The notes under the pieces were generated by a model. That model was not told where the DNA came from. It was given only the letters and a program-made list of their open reading frames with translations, and made no database searches. 57,265 bases of DNA from IMG/VR virus record IMGVR_UViG_3300015189_000005, positions 1 to 57,265 of that record; one strand, 5' to 3'. The DNA comes from a virus. The translations under genes were made by a program, and so were the position numbers. Below, piece by piece: positions 41,492-50,348 of this stretch (positions are counted from its first letter, which is position 1; the number at the start of each line of letters is the position of its first letter).

Positions 41492-41783
41492 TCAATCTGC
41501 TGAATTCGTACTCGATCAGGTCAGCGCAACCCTGCTGAAGGAACTGGACGCCACCAGGCAGGAATACCTGCGGGCCGCCCAGGCCTGCGTAGGGCAGGCG
41601 CAGGCCATCATCACCCTGAAGCTCCGCGAGGCCAAACTGGAAGGCTCCTGGGACATCTCCCCGGATTGCACCAAGCTCATCCAGCATCCAACTGAAGATC
41701 CGGCGAAGGTACCGCGGCGCGTTGCGGAAATGTCGCACGGCGGGGCTCCTGATATCACGCGAAGAAACGTTCGCAAGAGGTAA
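41484..41783 (+). CDS. Small helical cytoplasmic protein
   Basis: 99 residues, ATG overlapping the previous stop by eight bases, Shine-Dalgarno GAAAGGAA. QVSATLLKELDATRQEYLRA and AQAIITLKLREAKLEG form helices; the tail is basic. Not recognised. Confidence 0.5.
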   Translation: MNNQSAEFVLDQVSATLLKELDATRQEYLRAAQACVGQAQAIITLKLREAKLEGSWDISPDCTKLIQHPTEDPAKVPRRVAEMSHGGAPDITRRNVRKR

Positions 41784-41789
41784 ATCACC

Positions 41790-42242
41790 ATGGCATTCCC
41801 CCCACTGGTCATCACCGGCGACATCATTTCCGCCTCACACATCAACGCCATCCGCAACGCCCTGATCACATGGCCGGGGGGTGTAGACGCGGCAAACTAC
41901 ACCCTCTCGAATGCCACATTGCAGTCCGCCCGTATTGGATCAACAGGGCTGGAGTTCCGCAATGACGCAGGCGCGACGGACCAGAAACGATGGGAGATCG
42001 TGCAGGATGCCCCGAGTGGGCTCTTGTTGGTTCGTGCTGTCAGTGATAGCGGGGCGCCTTCCGTTGCCTGGGTTATCGCGAGGACCGGCCCGAACGTCGT
42101 CGAGCAGGGCTTCTACGGCAATGTCACCTTCGCTGACCTGATCCGGACGCCGCGATTGTTCGCGACGGCCCTCCCCACCACTGCGCCCACCGCCGGAACC
42201 AAAGAAGTCTGGAACGACGGCGGAACCCTGAAGATCGCATAA
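41790..42242 (+). CDS. Tail-tip or fibre-associated protein
   Basis: 150 residues. ITGDIISASHINAIRNALIT is the type of N-terminal segment seen in phage fibre and neck-whisker proteins. Then TLSNATLQSARIGSTGLEFR and RFVDLIRTPRLFA-type strands, ending GTKEVWNDGGTLKIA. Probably a component of the tail tip. Confidence 0.5.
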   Translation: MAFPPLVITGDIISASHINAIRNALITWPGGVDAANYTLSNATLQSARIGSTGLEFRNDAGATDQKRWEIVQDAPSGLLLVRAVSDSGAPSVAWVIARTGPNVVEQGFYGNVTFADLIRTPRLFATALPTTAPTAGTKEVWNDGGTLKIA

Positions 42243-42252
42243 GGAAAATCAA

Positions 42253-42765
42253 ATGAAAATCAAGAATAATTTCTCGCGAGCGCTGATGCTGCTCGTGATT
42301 GCCTGCATTGGCGCGACCGCCCAGGATGTGTGGAAGTACTCCACCAGCGGAACGCTTTCCTCGGCATCCGCTTCGTTCACTGTGGCCCTCCCGGCCACCG
42401 GAAACAACCAGGTCGATCTGCTCGATTACGTGCTTCAATGCACCGCCAGCTGCACGGTGTCGACGTTCATCAACCAGACCGCTCCCACGGCCACGCTGGC
42501 TGCATGGCGGGCGGAGAATCCATCAACGACGCCGGACGGTGGCGCAACGCAGCCGAAGGCTCTGATCTACACCGCGAGCAATTCGACGGGCGGCACGAAG
42601 GCGGATGAACCGTTCGTACTTCCGGCGAATGCAATCATGCCCTGGGACCTGCAGGGAATCACGCTGATCGGGTCCGGAACTACGAAGAATTACACCGTGA
42701 AAATTGGACCTTTCACGGCGACGACGACTTACACGATTCAGATCCGAGTGAAGGTGCGCCGATGA
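42253..42765 (+). CDS. Exported hypothetical protein 2
   Basis: 170 residues with a signal peptide (MLLVIACIGATA, cleavage before QDVWKY). The mature part is beta-rich and Thr/Ser/Ala-rich (LSSASASFTVALPATGNNQV, two Cys in LQCTASCTV). The stop overlaps the next ATG (ATGA). Not recognised. Confidence 0.58.
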   Translation: MKIKNNFSRALMLLVIACIGATAQDVWKYSTSGTLSSASASFTVALPATGNNQVDLLDYVLQCTASCTVSTFINQTAPTATLAAWRAENPSTTPDGGATQPKALIYTASNSTGGTKADEPFVLPANAIMPWDLQGITLIGSGTTKNYTVKIGPFTATTTYTIQIRVKVRR

Positions 42766-43295
42766 AAAACGTGATCATTCTGGTGGCGGGATGGCTTCTG
42801 TATGCGGCGGTAGCCAACGCCGCCGGACCGAAGTTCCCGGTCATACCTGCGGGCGATCCTGCTTCGTTAAACGGCCGGCCATTGACTGGCACCCCGACAG
42901 ACGGCCAGGGCTGGTGCTACCAGACGAGCTCCAGTGCGTACATCCCCTGCACCTCCAGCCGGGAAATCACCTTTGGGATCTGTGCAGGGGCCAATTGTGC
43001 CGTCAACGATACCGTCAGCATCCCTCGTCTCATATCTTCGGTGTCAGCGGGCACGCTTACCAAGTGCAAAGCGAAAACAGGTACTGGTCCAACAGGATCT
43101 GCACTTAGCGTGCAGGTCAAAAAGAACGGCACTACTACCGCTACAGTATCTGTTTCTGCCGGTCAAACCCTCGGGAACACCACCACTTTTAGTGCGTCCA
43201 CCATCGCGGAGGACGACATTTTAACTATCGTGATTTCCGCCATCGGTTCCCCTACTCCCGGAAAGGATGTATTTGTCGTATGCACCGTACAGTAA
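42762..43295 (+). CDS. Exported hypothetical protein 3
   Basis: 177 residues, signal peptide NVIILVAGWLLYAAVANA with cleavage after ANA. The mature part contains several Cys (WCYQTSSSAYIPCTSS, GICAGANCAVNDTV, VVCTVQ) consistent with disulfides in an exported protein. Its end overlaps the next gene by 16 bases. Not recognised. Confidence 0.58.
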   Translation: MKNVIILVAGWLLYAAVANAAGPKFPVIPAGDPASLNGRPLTGTPTDGQGWCYQTSSSAYIPCTSSREITFGICAGANCAVNDTVSIPRLISSVSAGTLTKCKAKTGTGPTGSALSVQVKKNGTTTATVSVSAGQTLGNTTTFSASTIAEDDILTIVISAIGSPTPGKDVFVVCTVQ

Positions 43296-45697
43296 TCTTG
43301 TGCTTTTTCGCCCTGCTACTGCTGTCTTCGTCTGCTTTCGGAGCCAATTGCGGTGGCGCGACAGTGTGTGCGTGTAACGACCTCGTGACGAGCAATTACA
43401 CGCTGACGGCCAACCTCACATGCCCGTACAGTGCTCTTGGGTCTACACCCGCCCTTCGCGTGAACACTGCGAGCGTGATTCTTGACGGCGGCGGGTATAC
43501 GCTTGACGGTGGCAACACGGCTGTAACTCCATGGTCAGGCACGGCGGCAACAATCCGGCAGAGCAGGGTTTGCGTATCGGTTGGTGGGGCTAATGTTACG
43601 GTGAGAAATTTCGGCAATATCAAGGGGTGCAAGGATGGTGTGTTGTCCACCGCAACAAACACCACGATCTCGAATAACACCATAACCAACATGGGGCTGG
43701 ACGGGATCATTCTGAACTCTACGGGGGCTACGGGGGCCACGATCAGCGGTAATACAATTGCTGGTGCGTTTGGTTACGGCATCTACTCCAAGGCCGCGTC
43801 TGCGTCAATCACGTCCAACACCGTCACAGGACAGCGCAGCGATATCAGCCAGCAGGCTGGGGCATGTTTTGCCTTTGAAGGCGCAGGTAGCCAGACTGTC
43901 ACCGGTAATACCTGTACTGCCTCACTAACCCATGCCTTCATTTTCCGAGGAACCGTTGGCGGTACTTTCAGCAGCAATGTAGTGACGACGCCAAAATCGG
44001 GCGTCTTCTGGCTTCCGAGTGGGGTGTCAACGTCGGGCATCACCTGGAACACCAATAACACGCTCGACACGTACCCGATTTACCTTGTCGAGTCGGCGTC
44101 CAGCACCACGTATGACCTCGCGAGCCTCGGGACGCTGGGAGCTTTCGTCTGCCGTTCCTGCACTTCGGTAACTATCAAAGACGGCACCGTCATCGATACG
44201 GTCGCCATCACAGGAAACGGGAATACTGTACAGAACATCACCCTGACGGGCAGCAACACGGACATTTGGGGGCGCGTCCTCTTCTCAACTACTGAGTTCA
44301 TGGGGAACGCAATCGTACTGTCCGGTAACAACAACACCGTCACAGGCTGCACGCTCGATCGCGTTCAGTCTGGTGAAAACTCTGCGGCTATCACCATGCT
44401 CGGAACTGGCAACGTGGTCACCGGCAACACGATCACACGCTCTCAGTTGGGGGTGTCGCTTTTGGCTGCTGGCACTATTACGGGCAACACCTTTGCCTTT
44501 AACCGTTCCAATTTGTTTGCCGCAGCCGGTAGTACGGTCACGGGCAACACATCGGACTATGAACTTGATCTGATCGCAACACGCGCCATTACCGACCCCA
44601 TGGCGAAGATGGTCACCTGGGTTGAATCTCGGCCCTCAAGTGTCTCCATCGGCGGAACGGCATCGTTTAGCTTTTCGCTTGCTGACGGCGCAGGTGTTTC
44701 ATGCTCGTCCTGTACCTATACAGTGTCCACCTACCCGAGTGAGACTGTCACGTCGTCCAAGGTGGGCAACGTCGTATCCGGTTCGTTCACACCGTCGCGT
44801 GGGGGAACCTACACGCTCTACGTCACCGCCAGCGATGGGTCGAACACATGGAGGCGCAACTTCATCTGGGCTGTCGGGGCCACATCTACCCAGACCACGA
44901 GGTACTACATCCGAATGCTGCGCAACGTCAACGGGGGTAATGGCGGCGGGTTGGATGCCAGTGTCATGTCCACCACCGCACCCTCTGTTGATGAGCTTTT
45001 GTACTGTAGTGCTGATACCATCTCGAATCCACTGGAAATCCCGAACTACCCTCTTTCGGTGGTGACCGGAGCAAGCTCATCGCTTGCGGTGTCGGTGGGG
45101 GCAGAGGACTCTCTGGCTGCTGTTGACGGCTTCTATACACGCTTCCCGTACTATGATCGACTGCCACCGGAGGCTGATACTCCCAACGTGCTTGCCGTCG
45201 CACCGGTAACGAAATACACCTTCGTGACCGGCACTATGTCCCTGTCGTCTGTCGCGTGGCCGATGGATATCGCAGCGATATGGCGGCTCCCGACGACCTA
45301 CATTTCCGGTGCTGGCTTTCTCCCAATTTTGTCCAGCCCCTCGGCTACGCCATCGTACACCGACTGGACCGCCACCTACGCCTCCACCTATCCGGTATAC
45401 TCCCTGAGCGAAGATCAGGTGGCCACGATCTCCTCAACTCAGGAGGGCATCGTGCTTCACAACCCCACCAGCGCGAGTCGTACTCAAACCGCTGTAGTGG
45501 GGGGCTTCACGTCAGGTCAGACTTACGGTGCCTACGTAGGCGGGTTGCCAGTTCTCACAGCCACGGCTGACGGCTCAGGCCGTGTATCCGCTGCATTGCC
45601 TGTTCCGGCCAGTACAATCCGAACAGCACAGATCCTCCGACCTGTGAGTGGGTTGGCAGGTTATGCAGGTGTGTCACAGGGGAACTTCGCGCAGTAA
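43280..45697 (+). CDS. Exported right-handed beta-helix protein
   Basis: 805 residues. Signal peptide (VILCFFALLLLSSSAFG). Residues 60-420 are a beta-helix with recurring N-T-I/V...N turns such as VTGNTITRSQ, TGNTISNNTITNMG-like segments and TISGNTIAGAFGYGIYSKAA, as in NosD and pectate-lyase families. The C-terminal half adds Ig-like and other beta domains (SVSIGGTASFSFSLADGAG, GTYTLYVTASDG). It could bind or cut host surface polysaccharide. No catalytic residues can be assigned. The signal peptide makes a tail-spike role doubtful, since virion proteins fold in the cytoplasm. Confidence 0.7.
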   Translation: MHRTVILCFFALLLLSSSAFGANCGGATVCACNDLVTSNYTLTANLTCPYSALGSTPALRVNTASVILDGGGYTLDGGNTAVTPWSGTAATIRQSRVCVSVGGANVTVRNFGNIKGCKDGVLSTATNTTISNNTITNMGLDGIILNSTGATGATISGNTIAGAFGYGIYSKAASASITSNTVTGQRSDISQQAGACFAFEGAGSQTVTGNTCTASLTHAFIFRGTVGGTFSSNVVTTPKSGVFWLPSGVSTSGITWNTNNTLDTYPIYLVESASSTTYDLASLGTLGAFVCRSCTSVTIKDGTVIDTVAITGNGNTVQNITLTGSNTDIWGRVLFSTTEFMGNAIVLSGNNNTVTGCTLDRVQSGENSAAITMLGTGNVVTGNTITRSQLGVSLLAAGTITGNTFAFNRSNLFAAAGSTVTGNTSDYELDLIATRAITDPMAKMVTWVESRPSSVSIGGTASFSFSLADGAGVSCSSCTYTVSTYPSETVTSSKVGNVVSGSFTPSRGGTYTLYVTASDGSNTWRRNFIWAVGATSTQTTRYYIRMLRNVNGGNGGGLDASVMSTTAPSVDELLYCSADTISNPLEIPNYPLSVVTGASSSLAVSVGAEDSLAAVDGFYTRFPYYDRLPPEADTPNVLAVAPVTKYTFVTGTMSLSSVAWPMDIAAIWRLPTTYISGAGFLPILSSPSATPSYTDWTATYASTYPVYSLSEDQVATISSTQEGIVLHNPTSASRTQTAVVGGFTSGQTYGAYVGGLPVLTATADGSGRVSAALPVPASTIRTAQILRPVSGLAGYAGVSQGNFAQ

Positions 45698-45713
45698 TCA
45701 ATAAAAGAAAGAA

Positions 45714-46466
45714 TCAGGGTTCAATCGAATGCACCGAAGTGAACGCGCCTCCGGGATTAAACCGGAGGCCCATCACCGAAATACTGCCCGGGGAAGCCGT
45801 AAATTCCAGACTTCCCCGTCTCCCCGCAGTATCCGCGTATTTCTCCGGCAGTGAGAACACCAGTTTCGACGACCGACCAACCGTGAACTGATCGAGCCCC
45901 GTCCGGCGGCCTTGCTCATCGCGGATCGCAACCGTGATCGTGGCGGTGGTGAAACTGCTGCTGTTCACCAGAGCCACGCCGGTTGAATATCCCGCCGCAT
46001 TGTCATACCAGAGCACCGACCGCGAGCTACTGGACGATGACAACAGCGTAGTCGCCTCGAAGTCCGGACGCCCTTCCACGCGCTGCGTGAAGGTGACATA
46101 CCCTCCAATATCGGGACAGCACGGCAACGTCACGTAGGCCCAGCCCTGAGCCAGCGCGCCGGTGTCCTGTGTGGTCAGTGAGGCCGTACCTCTCGGAGGA
46201 ATCACCGCAGTTGCTGACTCCGCCGGTGCGGCGCCGTTGACCGAAATCCGCCAGGGCGCTCCGTCCGCCGCAAAGAATCGCACAGGGATTCTCAGCTCAG
46301 TATCCTCAACGCTTACCAGCGTGATTGTGGTTCGCCAGCCGCCTCCCCGGCCACAACCTGAGGCGCGATTTCATCAAAGCTCGATGTCCGGACGGACTTC
46401 GATTTCTGCGGCAAAACGGCCGCCATTGTCGCGAGCATCAAGCCCGCCAGTTTCATTCCCCGCATC
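45714..46466 (-). pseudogene. Host-like exported protein (Acidobacteriota type), frameshifted
   Basis: The N-terminus MRGMKLAGLMLATMAAVLP is a signal peptide, followed by FDEIAPQVVAG. The expected continuation GGWRTTITLVSVEDTELRIP and all later motifs (FFAADGAPW, GYVTFTQRVEGRPDFEATT, LWYDNAAGYSTGVALVNSSS, IRDEQGRR, VMGLRFNPGGAFTS) lie in the -1 frame. The switch coincides with a four-base C run (46345-46348, + strand); a fifth base would restore one frame of about 250 residues. As I remember it, this protein type is frequent in Bryobacterales. A host-derived moron, gene decay or a homopolymer read error are all possible. Confidence 0.6.
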
Positions 46467-46490
46467 TTCAGTCCCTCCCCAATTCCGCCC

Positions 46491-46730
46491 TCATATCGCA
46501 CGATCCCTGCTGATTACACAGGCTGATGCCCCGAGCAGGTTCAGCGCATCCTCATCGACCTGGCCCTGCTGTAAGGCATCCAGCAGGTCAGCTCGCTCTC
46601 GCAGTATTTCCGCCTCGTTTTGCAGGTAGCTTCTCACCCACTCGGCGCTTATCCTCCGCTTCTTCTCCGCTTTGTGCGGACAATCGGTGTGGCAGTTTCG
46701 GCAACGGATCTCGACTATTCTGCTGCTCAT
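46491..46730 (-). CDS. Small Cys/His protein
   Basis: 79 residues, MSSRIVEIRCRNCHTDCPHK, then a helix (AEWVRSYLQNEAEILRERAD, LLDALQQGQVDEDALNLLG). The CxxC...C.H cluster suggests zinc binding. It overlaps the end of the RHH gene (46588-46730) in another frame. Coding status rests on its composition. Confidence 0.5.
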   Translation of the reverse strand: MSSRIVEIRCRNCHTDCPHKAEKKRRISAEWVRSYLQNEAEILRERADLLDALQQGQVDEDALNLLGASACVISRDRAI

Positions 46731-47085
46731 TGTCGTTGTTTGTAGTGGCAAGGATTTCGGAAACAGCGTCCAGTAATATCGCGACACGGTCCCCTCCCGC
46801 AACCTCTACCAGACGTTTGACGCTTTCGGCGAGCGATTTGCCTCCGGCCTCCGTCAATTCCCGGAGAAACTCCCCCGGCACCCTCTGTCCGGCGGCGTAT
46901 CTGGCCTGCCACTGGATGAATGCCTCGCCGATGATCTCTTCCATGTCGAGGTCGAGGTCGGCGGCTGCCATGCGCAACTGCCTGCGGAGGCTCGCCGGGA
47001 ACCTCACTGTAGCGCGTTTCTCTGCTGCTTCCATTCGATCTATCCCCTTTCTTTTCTGTCGGTTGCTGCGATGGGGCGTGCTCAT
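46588..47085 (-). CDS. Ribbon-helix-helix regulator (leftward)
   Basis: 165 residues from the first ATG; an ATG at 47034 (MEAAEKRATVRF) with a better-spaced AAGGGG is also possible. KRATVRFPASLRRQLRMAAA, DLDLDMEEIIGEAFIQW is the RHH pattern (short beta strand, two helices) of Arc/CopG repressors. The C-terminal half is helical and charged. It is transcribed away from the RHH gene at 47178, with a palindrome between them (47102). Confidence 0.65.
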   Translation of the reverse strand: MSTPHRSNRQKRKGIDRMEAAEKRATVRFPASLRRQLRMAAADLDLDMEEIIGEAFIQWQARYAAGQRVPGEFLRELTEAGGKSLAESVKRLVEVAGGDRVAILLDAVSEILATTNNDNEQQNSRDPLPKLPHRLSAQSGEEAEDKRRVGEKLPAKRGGNTARAS

Positions 47086-47101
47086 TTCCCCAACCGTTTA
47101 A

Positions 47102-47123
47102 GCGCATTGAAATTTCAATGCGC
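47102..47123. promoter_or_regulatory. Perfect 22-bp palindromic operator
   Basis: GCGCATTGAAA followed immediately by its exact inverse. It lies between the two divergent RHH genes, 17 bases before their common starts. A related half-site, CGCATTGGAATTTCAAACG, is at 47217-47235 inside the rightward RHH gene. RHH proteins bind such palindromes as dimers of dimers. Confidence 0.65.
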
Positions 47124-47141
47124 AGACATTTCTAAATGCTG

Positions 47142-47171
47142 TTGACATTTTCATGCTGATATCTGCATAAT
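47142..47171 (+). promoter_or_regulatory. Strong early promoter, probably leaderless
   Basis: TTGACA (47142-47147), an 18-base spacer and CATAAT (47166-47171). The start ATG at 47178 is seven bases after the -10, so transcription would begin at or beside the A of the ATG, giving a leaderless message as for lambda cI from PRM. Confidence 0.6.
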
Positions 47172-47177
47172 GCCGAT

Positions 47178-47420
47178 ATGGCAAACACTACAAGAACGCC
47201 ACATGCAAAATTATCACGCATTGGAATTTCAAACGGAACCAGTGCGCAACGGAAGATCAACCGCGAAGCCGGGTTCTCGCAGACCACGGTGGTCCTGCCG
47301 ACAAAGCTCTGCGCCGCCCTGAAGGCGCGGGCCACGATGAAAAACCGGAACCTGCGCGAGTACCTGCTGGATGTACTGCAGGATCATCACACCTCCACCC
47401 CGATGCCGGAGTTGGGGTAA
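47178..47420 (+). CDS. Ribbon-helix-helix-like regulator (rightward)
   Basis: 80 residues. The N-terminal 32 residues are basic and disordered (NTTRTPHAKLSRIGIS). Then GFSQTTVVLPTKLCAALKAR and KNRNLREYLLDVLQDH form the RHH pattern. It could repress the promoter at 47142 (autoregulation) and so decide between the lytic and lysogenic programmes, together with the divergent RHH protein. That role is inferred from the divergent layout and operator. Confidence 0.6.
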   Translation: MANTTRTPHAKLSRIGISNGTSAQRKINREAGFSQTTVVLPTKLCAALKARATMKNRNLREYLLDVLQDHHTSTPMPELG

Positions 47421-47446
47421 ACAAACGGTCATCGGGAAAACAGGTT

Positions 47447-47755
47447 ATGCCGAAATCGTCACTGCGTGCAAACCGAAGTCCACAATGCACTGAAATTGCA
47501 AGCATTTTGCCGTGTCCAGCGGTTCAGGCCGACATCGCAAGCGCTGCTCACGAGCTGGCTGCTGACCCGGCGTTCCATGGCGAAATCTCAAAAACGCTCT
47601 CGCGCCGGTTCAGCATGCCGGAGAAGGTGATTGATCGCGTCGTTGCCCTTCGCGGCCAGGCATTCGAGCGCGGGTACAACGCGCAGCGGACCGGGATGCT
47701 CAACGCGATGGCTATCGGCGGATGCGTGGTTCAGAACTCTCTGAGGGGGAGATAA
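47447..47755 (+). CDS. Small hypothetical protein
   Basis: 102 residues. ADIASAAHELAADPAFHGEI, LSRRFSMPEKVIDRVVALRG and QRTGMLNAMAIGGCVV suggest a helical protein. It precedes the recombination-type genes. Not recognised. Confidence 0.5.
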   Translation: MPKSSLRANRSPQCTEIASILPCPAVQADIASAAHELAADPAFHGEISKTLSRRFSMPEKVIDRVVALRGQAFERGYNAQRTGMLNAMAIGGCVVQNSLRGR

Positions 47756-47761
47756 GGGGAA

Positions 47762-48904
47762 ATGGAAACACAAGAGCTTGCCGTTCGCCAGAACAGCAAC
47801 ATCGCCGCAACTCGCCAGGAGTTTGGCGCGACCGAGATTCAGATGGGTCACGAGACCGCAGCCTCGGCCGTTGCGGCTCGCGAAGCTGCTGCCGTGCAGG
47901 CCCGGTACGTGATGGCCATGCAGCGGCCCCGGAACGTTGAGCAGTGCCGAAGCCGGCTGCTGAATATGTGCCTGAAGCCGGGCTTCGCTACCAAAGTTGA
48001 ATACGCGAAGCCTGCTGGTAAAAAGTGGGTAAACGGGAAAGAAGAAGCTCAGTTCATCACCGGAGCCAGCATCCGCTTCGTCGAGACTGCGCTGCAGTGC
48101 TTCGGGAACGTGCTCCCGCAGACGGCCACGGTATTCGACGGGCCCCGGGCGCGCATCTGCCGGGTGTCGGTCACTGATCTCGAAGTGAACATCACCTACG
48201 AAATGGAGGTGTTGATCGAGAAGACCGTCGAGCGCAAGGGGTATGAGAAGCCGAAAGGCTCGGGCAAGTATGAGCCGCCGCAGGGTCGGGAGATCATCGC
48301 CGAACGCCTGAATTCCTACGGCGAACCGGTGTTCATCGTCGTCGCCACCGACGACGAAATTACCCTCAAGCAGAACTCCGCAATCTCAAAGGCTCTCCGC
48401 ACTCAAGGGCTTCGGATCCTGCCCTGGGACATCGTTGACGAAGCCATCCTGACCGCGCGGCAGACCATGCGCGACCGCGATGCGAAAGACCCCGACGCGG
48501 CCAAACGCGAACTGCTGGACTACTTCGCCGCCCTCGGAGTGGAGCCGGTCGACATCGAGAGCTACCTGAGCAAGTCGATCTCGAAGCCCCTGCTCCCCGC
48601 CGAGATTGCCGCACTCCGCAAGGTCTACGCGGCCATCCGTGATGGCGAGGCCACATGGGCCGACATCATGGCTCAGAAGGACCCTGAGGGCTCCGATGAG
48701 CTGCAGGCCGAGATCGCCAAACGCAAAGCCGCGGAGTATGCTGCCGCTGTCGCCGCTGGCACGATTCCGGCAATGACCTCCGCGTCTGCAACCACAGCAA
48801 CCGGCTCGGCCGCCGCAGCTACAACCACTGACACAGCCACCACGGCCGCCCAGACAGCGCCGCGCATGGCCGAGAAGCTCCAGTTCGGGAGGAAGCAATC
48901 GTGA
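47762..48904 (+). CDS. Phage conserved protein, possible single-strand annealing protein
   Basis: 380 residues. The first 260 residues form one domain with CRSRLLNMCLKPGFATKVEY, GASIRFVETALQCFGNVLPQ, AERLNSYGEPVFIVVATDDE and GLRILPWDIVDEAILTARQ. A helical region with YFAALGVEPVDIESYLSKSI and LRKVYAAIRDGEATWADIMA follows, then an Ala/Thr-rich tail. Its location before a RecF/SbcC-like ATPase is where some phages have an annealing protein such as RecT, Erf or Sak-like. I cannot confirm the family. Confidence 0.5.
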   Translation: METQELAVRQNSNIAATRQEFGATEIQMGHETAASAVAAREAAAVQARYVMAMQRPRNVEQCRSRLLNMCLKPGFATKVEYAKPAGKKWVNGKEEAQFITGASIRFVETALQCFGNVLPQTATVFDGPRARICRVSVTDLEVNITYEMEVLIEKTVERKGYEKPKGSGKYEPPQGREIIAERLNSYGEPVFIVVATDDEITLKQNSAISKALRTQGLRILPWDIVDEAILTARQTMRDRDAKDPDAAKRELLDYFAALGVEPVDIESYLSKSISKPLLPAEIAALRKVYAAIRDGEATWADIMAQKDPEGSDELQAEIAKRKAAEYAAAVAAGTIPAMTSASATTATGSAAAATTTDTATTAAQTAPRMAEKLQFGRKQS

Positions 48905-50316
48905 AGCTCGCTTCCATCACCCTGAAGAACACCGGCATCATCCAGTCGCTGTTTCTGCCGTGCATTTCCCCTGACGGCTCCGATGGTTCGGTGGTGCTCA
49001 TCTCCGGCGCAAACGCCACGGGCAAGAGCACCATCCTGAATGCGGTCGCCACGATGTTCGAGGGCGGCTCGAACCCCGACCTCATCGGGCCCGCCGGTGA
49101 TGAATATGTGATCGAGATCGTATTCGACAACGGCTGGCGGTTCACGCGCACGGAGTCGGCATCAGGCTACGAGCTGAAGGGCTTCTACCCTGAGGGCGGG
49201 AAGATCAACAGCCCGGCCACCACGCTGAAGAAGCTCATGGCTGACCCGAACGCCTTCAGCCCCACCGGGCTGGTGGACGCGGCCCCGAAGGATCGCGCGA
49301 AGTTCCTTCAGGCCGCAATCCCGATGGAGTTCACTGAGCGCGAGATCCGGGAAGCTGCCGCCGGAGCGCTGGCGGGCGCCGCACTGCCCAAGGTGATGGA
49401 TGCCACCCGGTTCGCGTCTCTGCGCGAAGGCATGTACGATCAGCGCCGCGAGATCAATGTCCGGCTTACCCAGCTCCGGGCCACCCGCCGCACTCTGGCT
49501 GAATCTCTGCCGGAAGGCGATCCGATGCGGTTCGCCAAACGCGCCTACGATGCCGCCACGGGCGCGGAGATCAAGCCGGAGACTCCAGCCATCTCCGAGG
49601 TGGAGGACCTCAAGGAACAACTGGAGAGCGCCAAGAAGCTGCTCGCCAGAACGCTGGAAGGTTGGCGCGGTGATGCTCAGGTGCTCCGCGACGGAATCAC
49701 GCAAGCCGAGCAGGCGGAGATCGAAGCCATCCGGCGCGATGCCGAGGTTCGCATGGAAGCCGTCCGTGCCGCGAAACAGATCGAGCGCGACGAACTGCAG
49801 GTGAAGTACGAATCGACCGTAGCGGAGATGCGCGGACCCTACGACGAAGATATCGAGGACATCACCAAGGAGCTTGCGGCGGCCGAGCAGCGGGCCTCTG
49901 ATGAGCGCCGCATGCAGGGTGTTCGAGATTCCATCACGACGCTGGATGCCGAGATCGAGCAGAAAGACGCTGATGCTGTCCAGCGCGATGAAGCTGTCAA
50001 GGGCCTCGACGAGCTGAAGCGCAGGAAGCTCGATTCCTCGCCACTGCCGGGAGTGGAAGTCCGCGACGGCGTGATCTATTACGACGGGCTCAACTTCGAC
50101 ACCCAGCTGAACACCGCTCAGCAGTACCTGCTCAGCTTCCAGGTGGCCGCGCTAACCCGAGGCGAGCACGACCTTCGCCTGATGATCTTCGACCAGGCTG
50201 AGGCTCTCGATTCCGAGAATCGCGCCGCCTTCATCGACGGCATCAAGGCCGCTGGCTATCAGGTCCTGATGGCCGAGGTCGTCGACGGCAAGCCGCTCAT
50301 GGCGTGCGCCGTCTGA
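48901..50316 (+). CDS. SbcC/RecF-like ATPase
   Basis: 471 residues, GTG overlapping the previous stop. Walker A is GANATGKST (36-44). A long central coiled coil occupies about 220-370. Walker B is LMIFDQAEALD (about 427-437), with Gln where most ABC/RecF ATPases have the catalytic Glu. It is shorter than SbcC, similar to phage versions. With the previous gene it may form a recombination or end-processing pair. Confidence 0.8.
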   Translation: MKLASITLKNTGIIQSLFLPCISPDGSDGSVVLISGANATGKSTILNAVATMFEGGSNPDLIGPAGDEYVIEIVFDNGWRFTRTESASGYELKGFYPEGGKINSPATTLKKLMADPNAFSPTGLVDAAPKDRAKFLQAAIPMEFTEREIREAAAGALAGAALPKVMDATRFASLREGMYDQRREINVRLTQLRATRRTLAESLPEGDPMRFAKRAYDAATGAEIKPETPAISEVEDLKEQLESAKKLLARTLEGWRGDAQVLRDGITQAEQAEIEAIRRDAEVRMEAVRAAKQIERDELQVKYESTVAEMRGPYDEDIEDITKELAAAEQRASDERRMQGVRDSITTLDAEIEQKDADAVQRDEAVKGLDELKRRKLDSSPLPGVEVRDGVIYYDGLNFDTQLNTAQQYLLSFQVAALTRGEHDLRLMIFDQAEALDSENRAAFIDGIKAAGYQVLMAEVVDGKPLMACAV

Positions 50317-50348
50317 AGTTCCTGGCCGGACCCTGAAAAGGTCAACCT

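Noticed and set aside
45714-46466. Programmed -1 frameshift in the host-like gene
   Set aside because: The sequence at the switch gives no slippery heptamer with good re-pairing; a lost base in the homopolymer is simpler.
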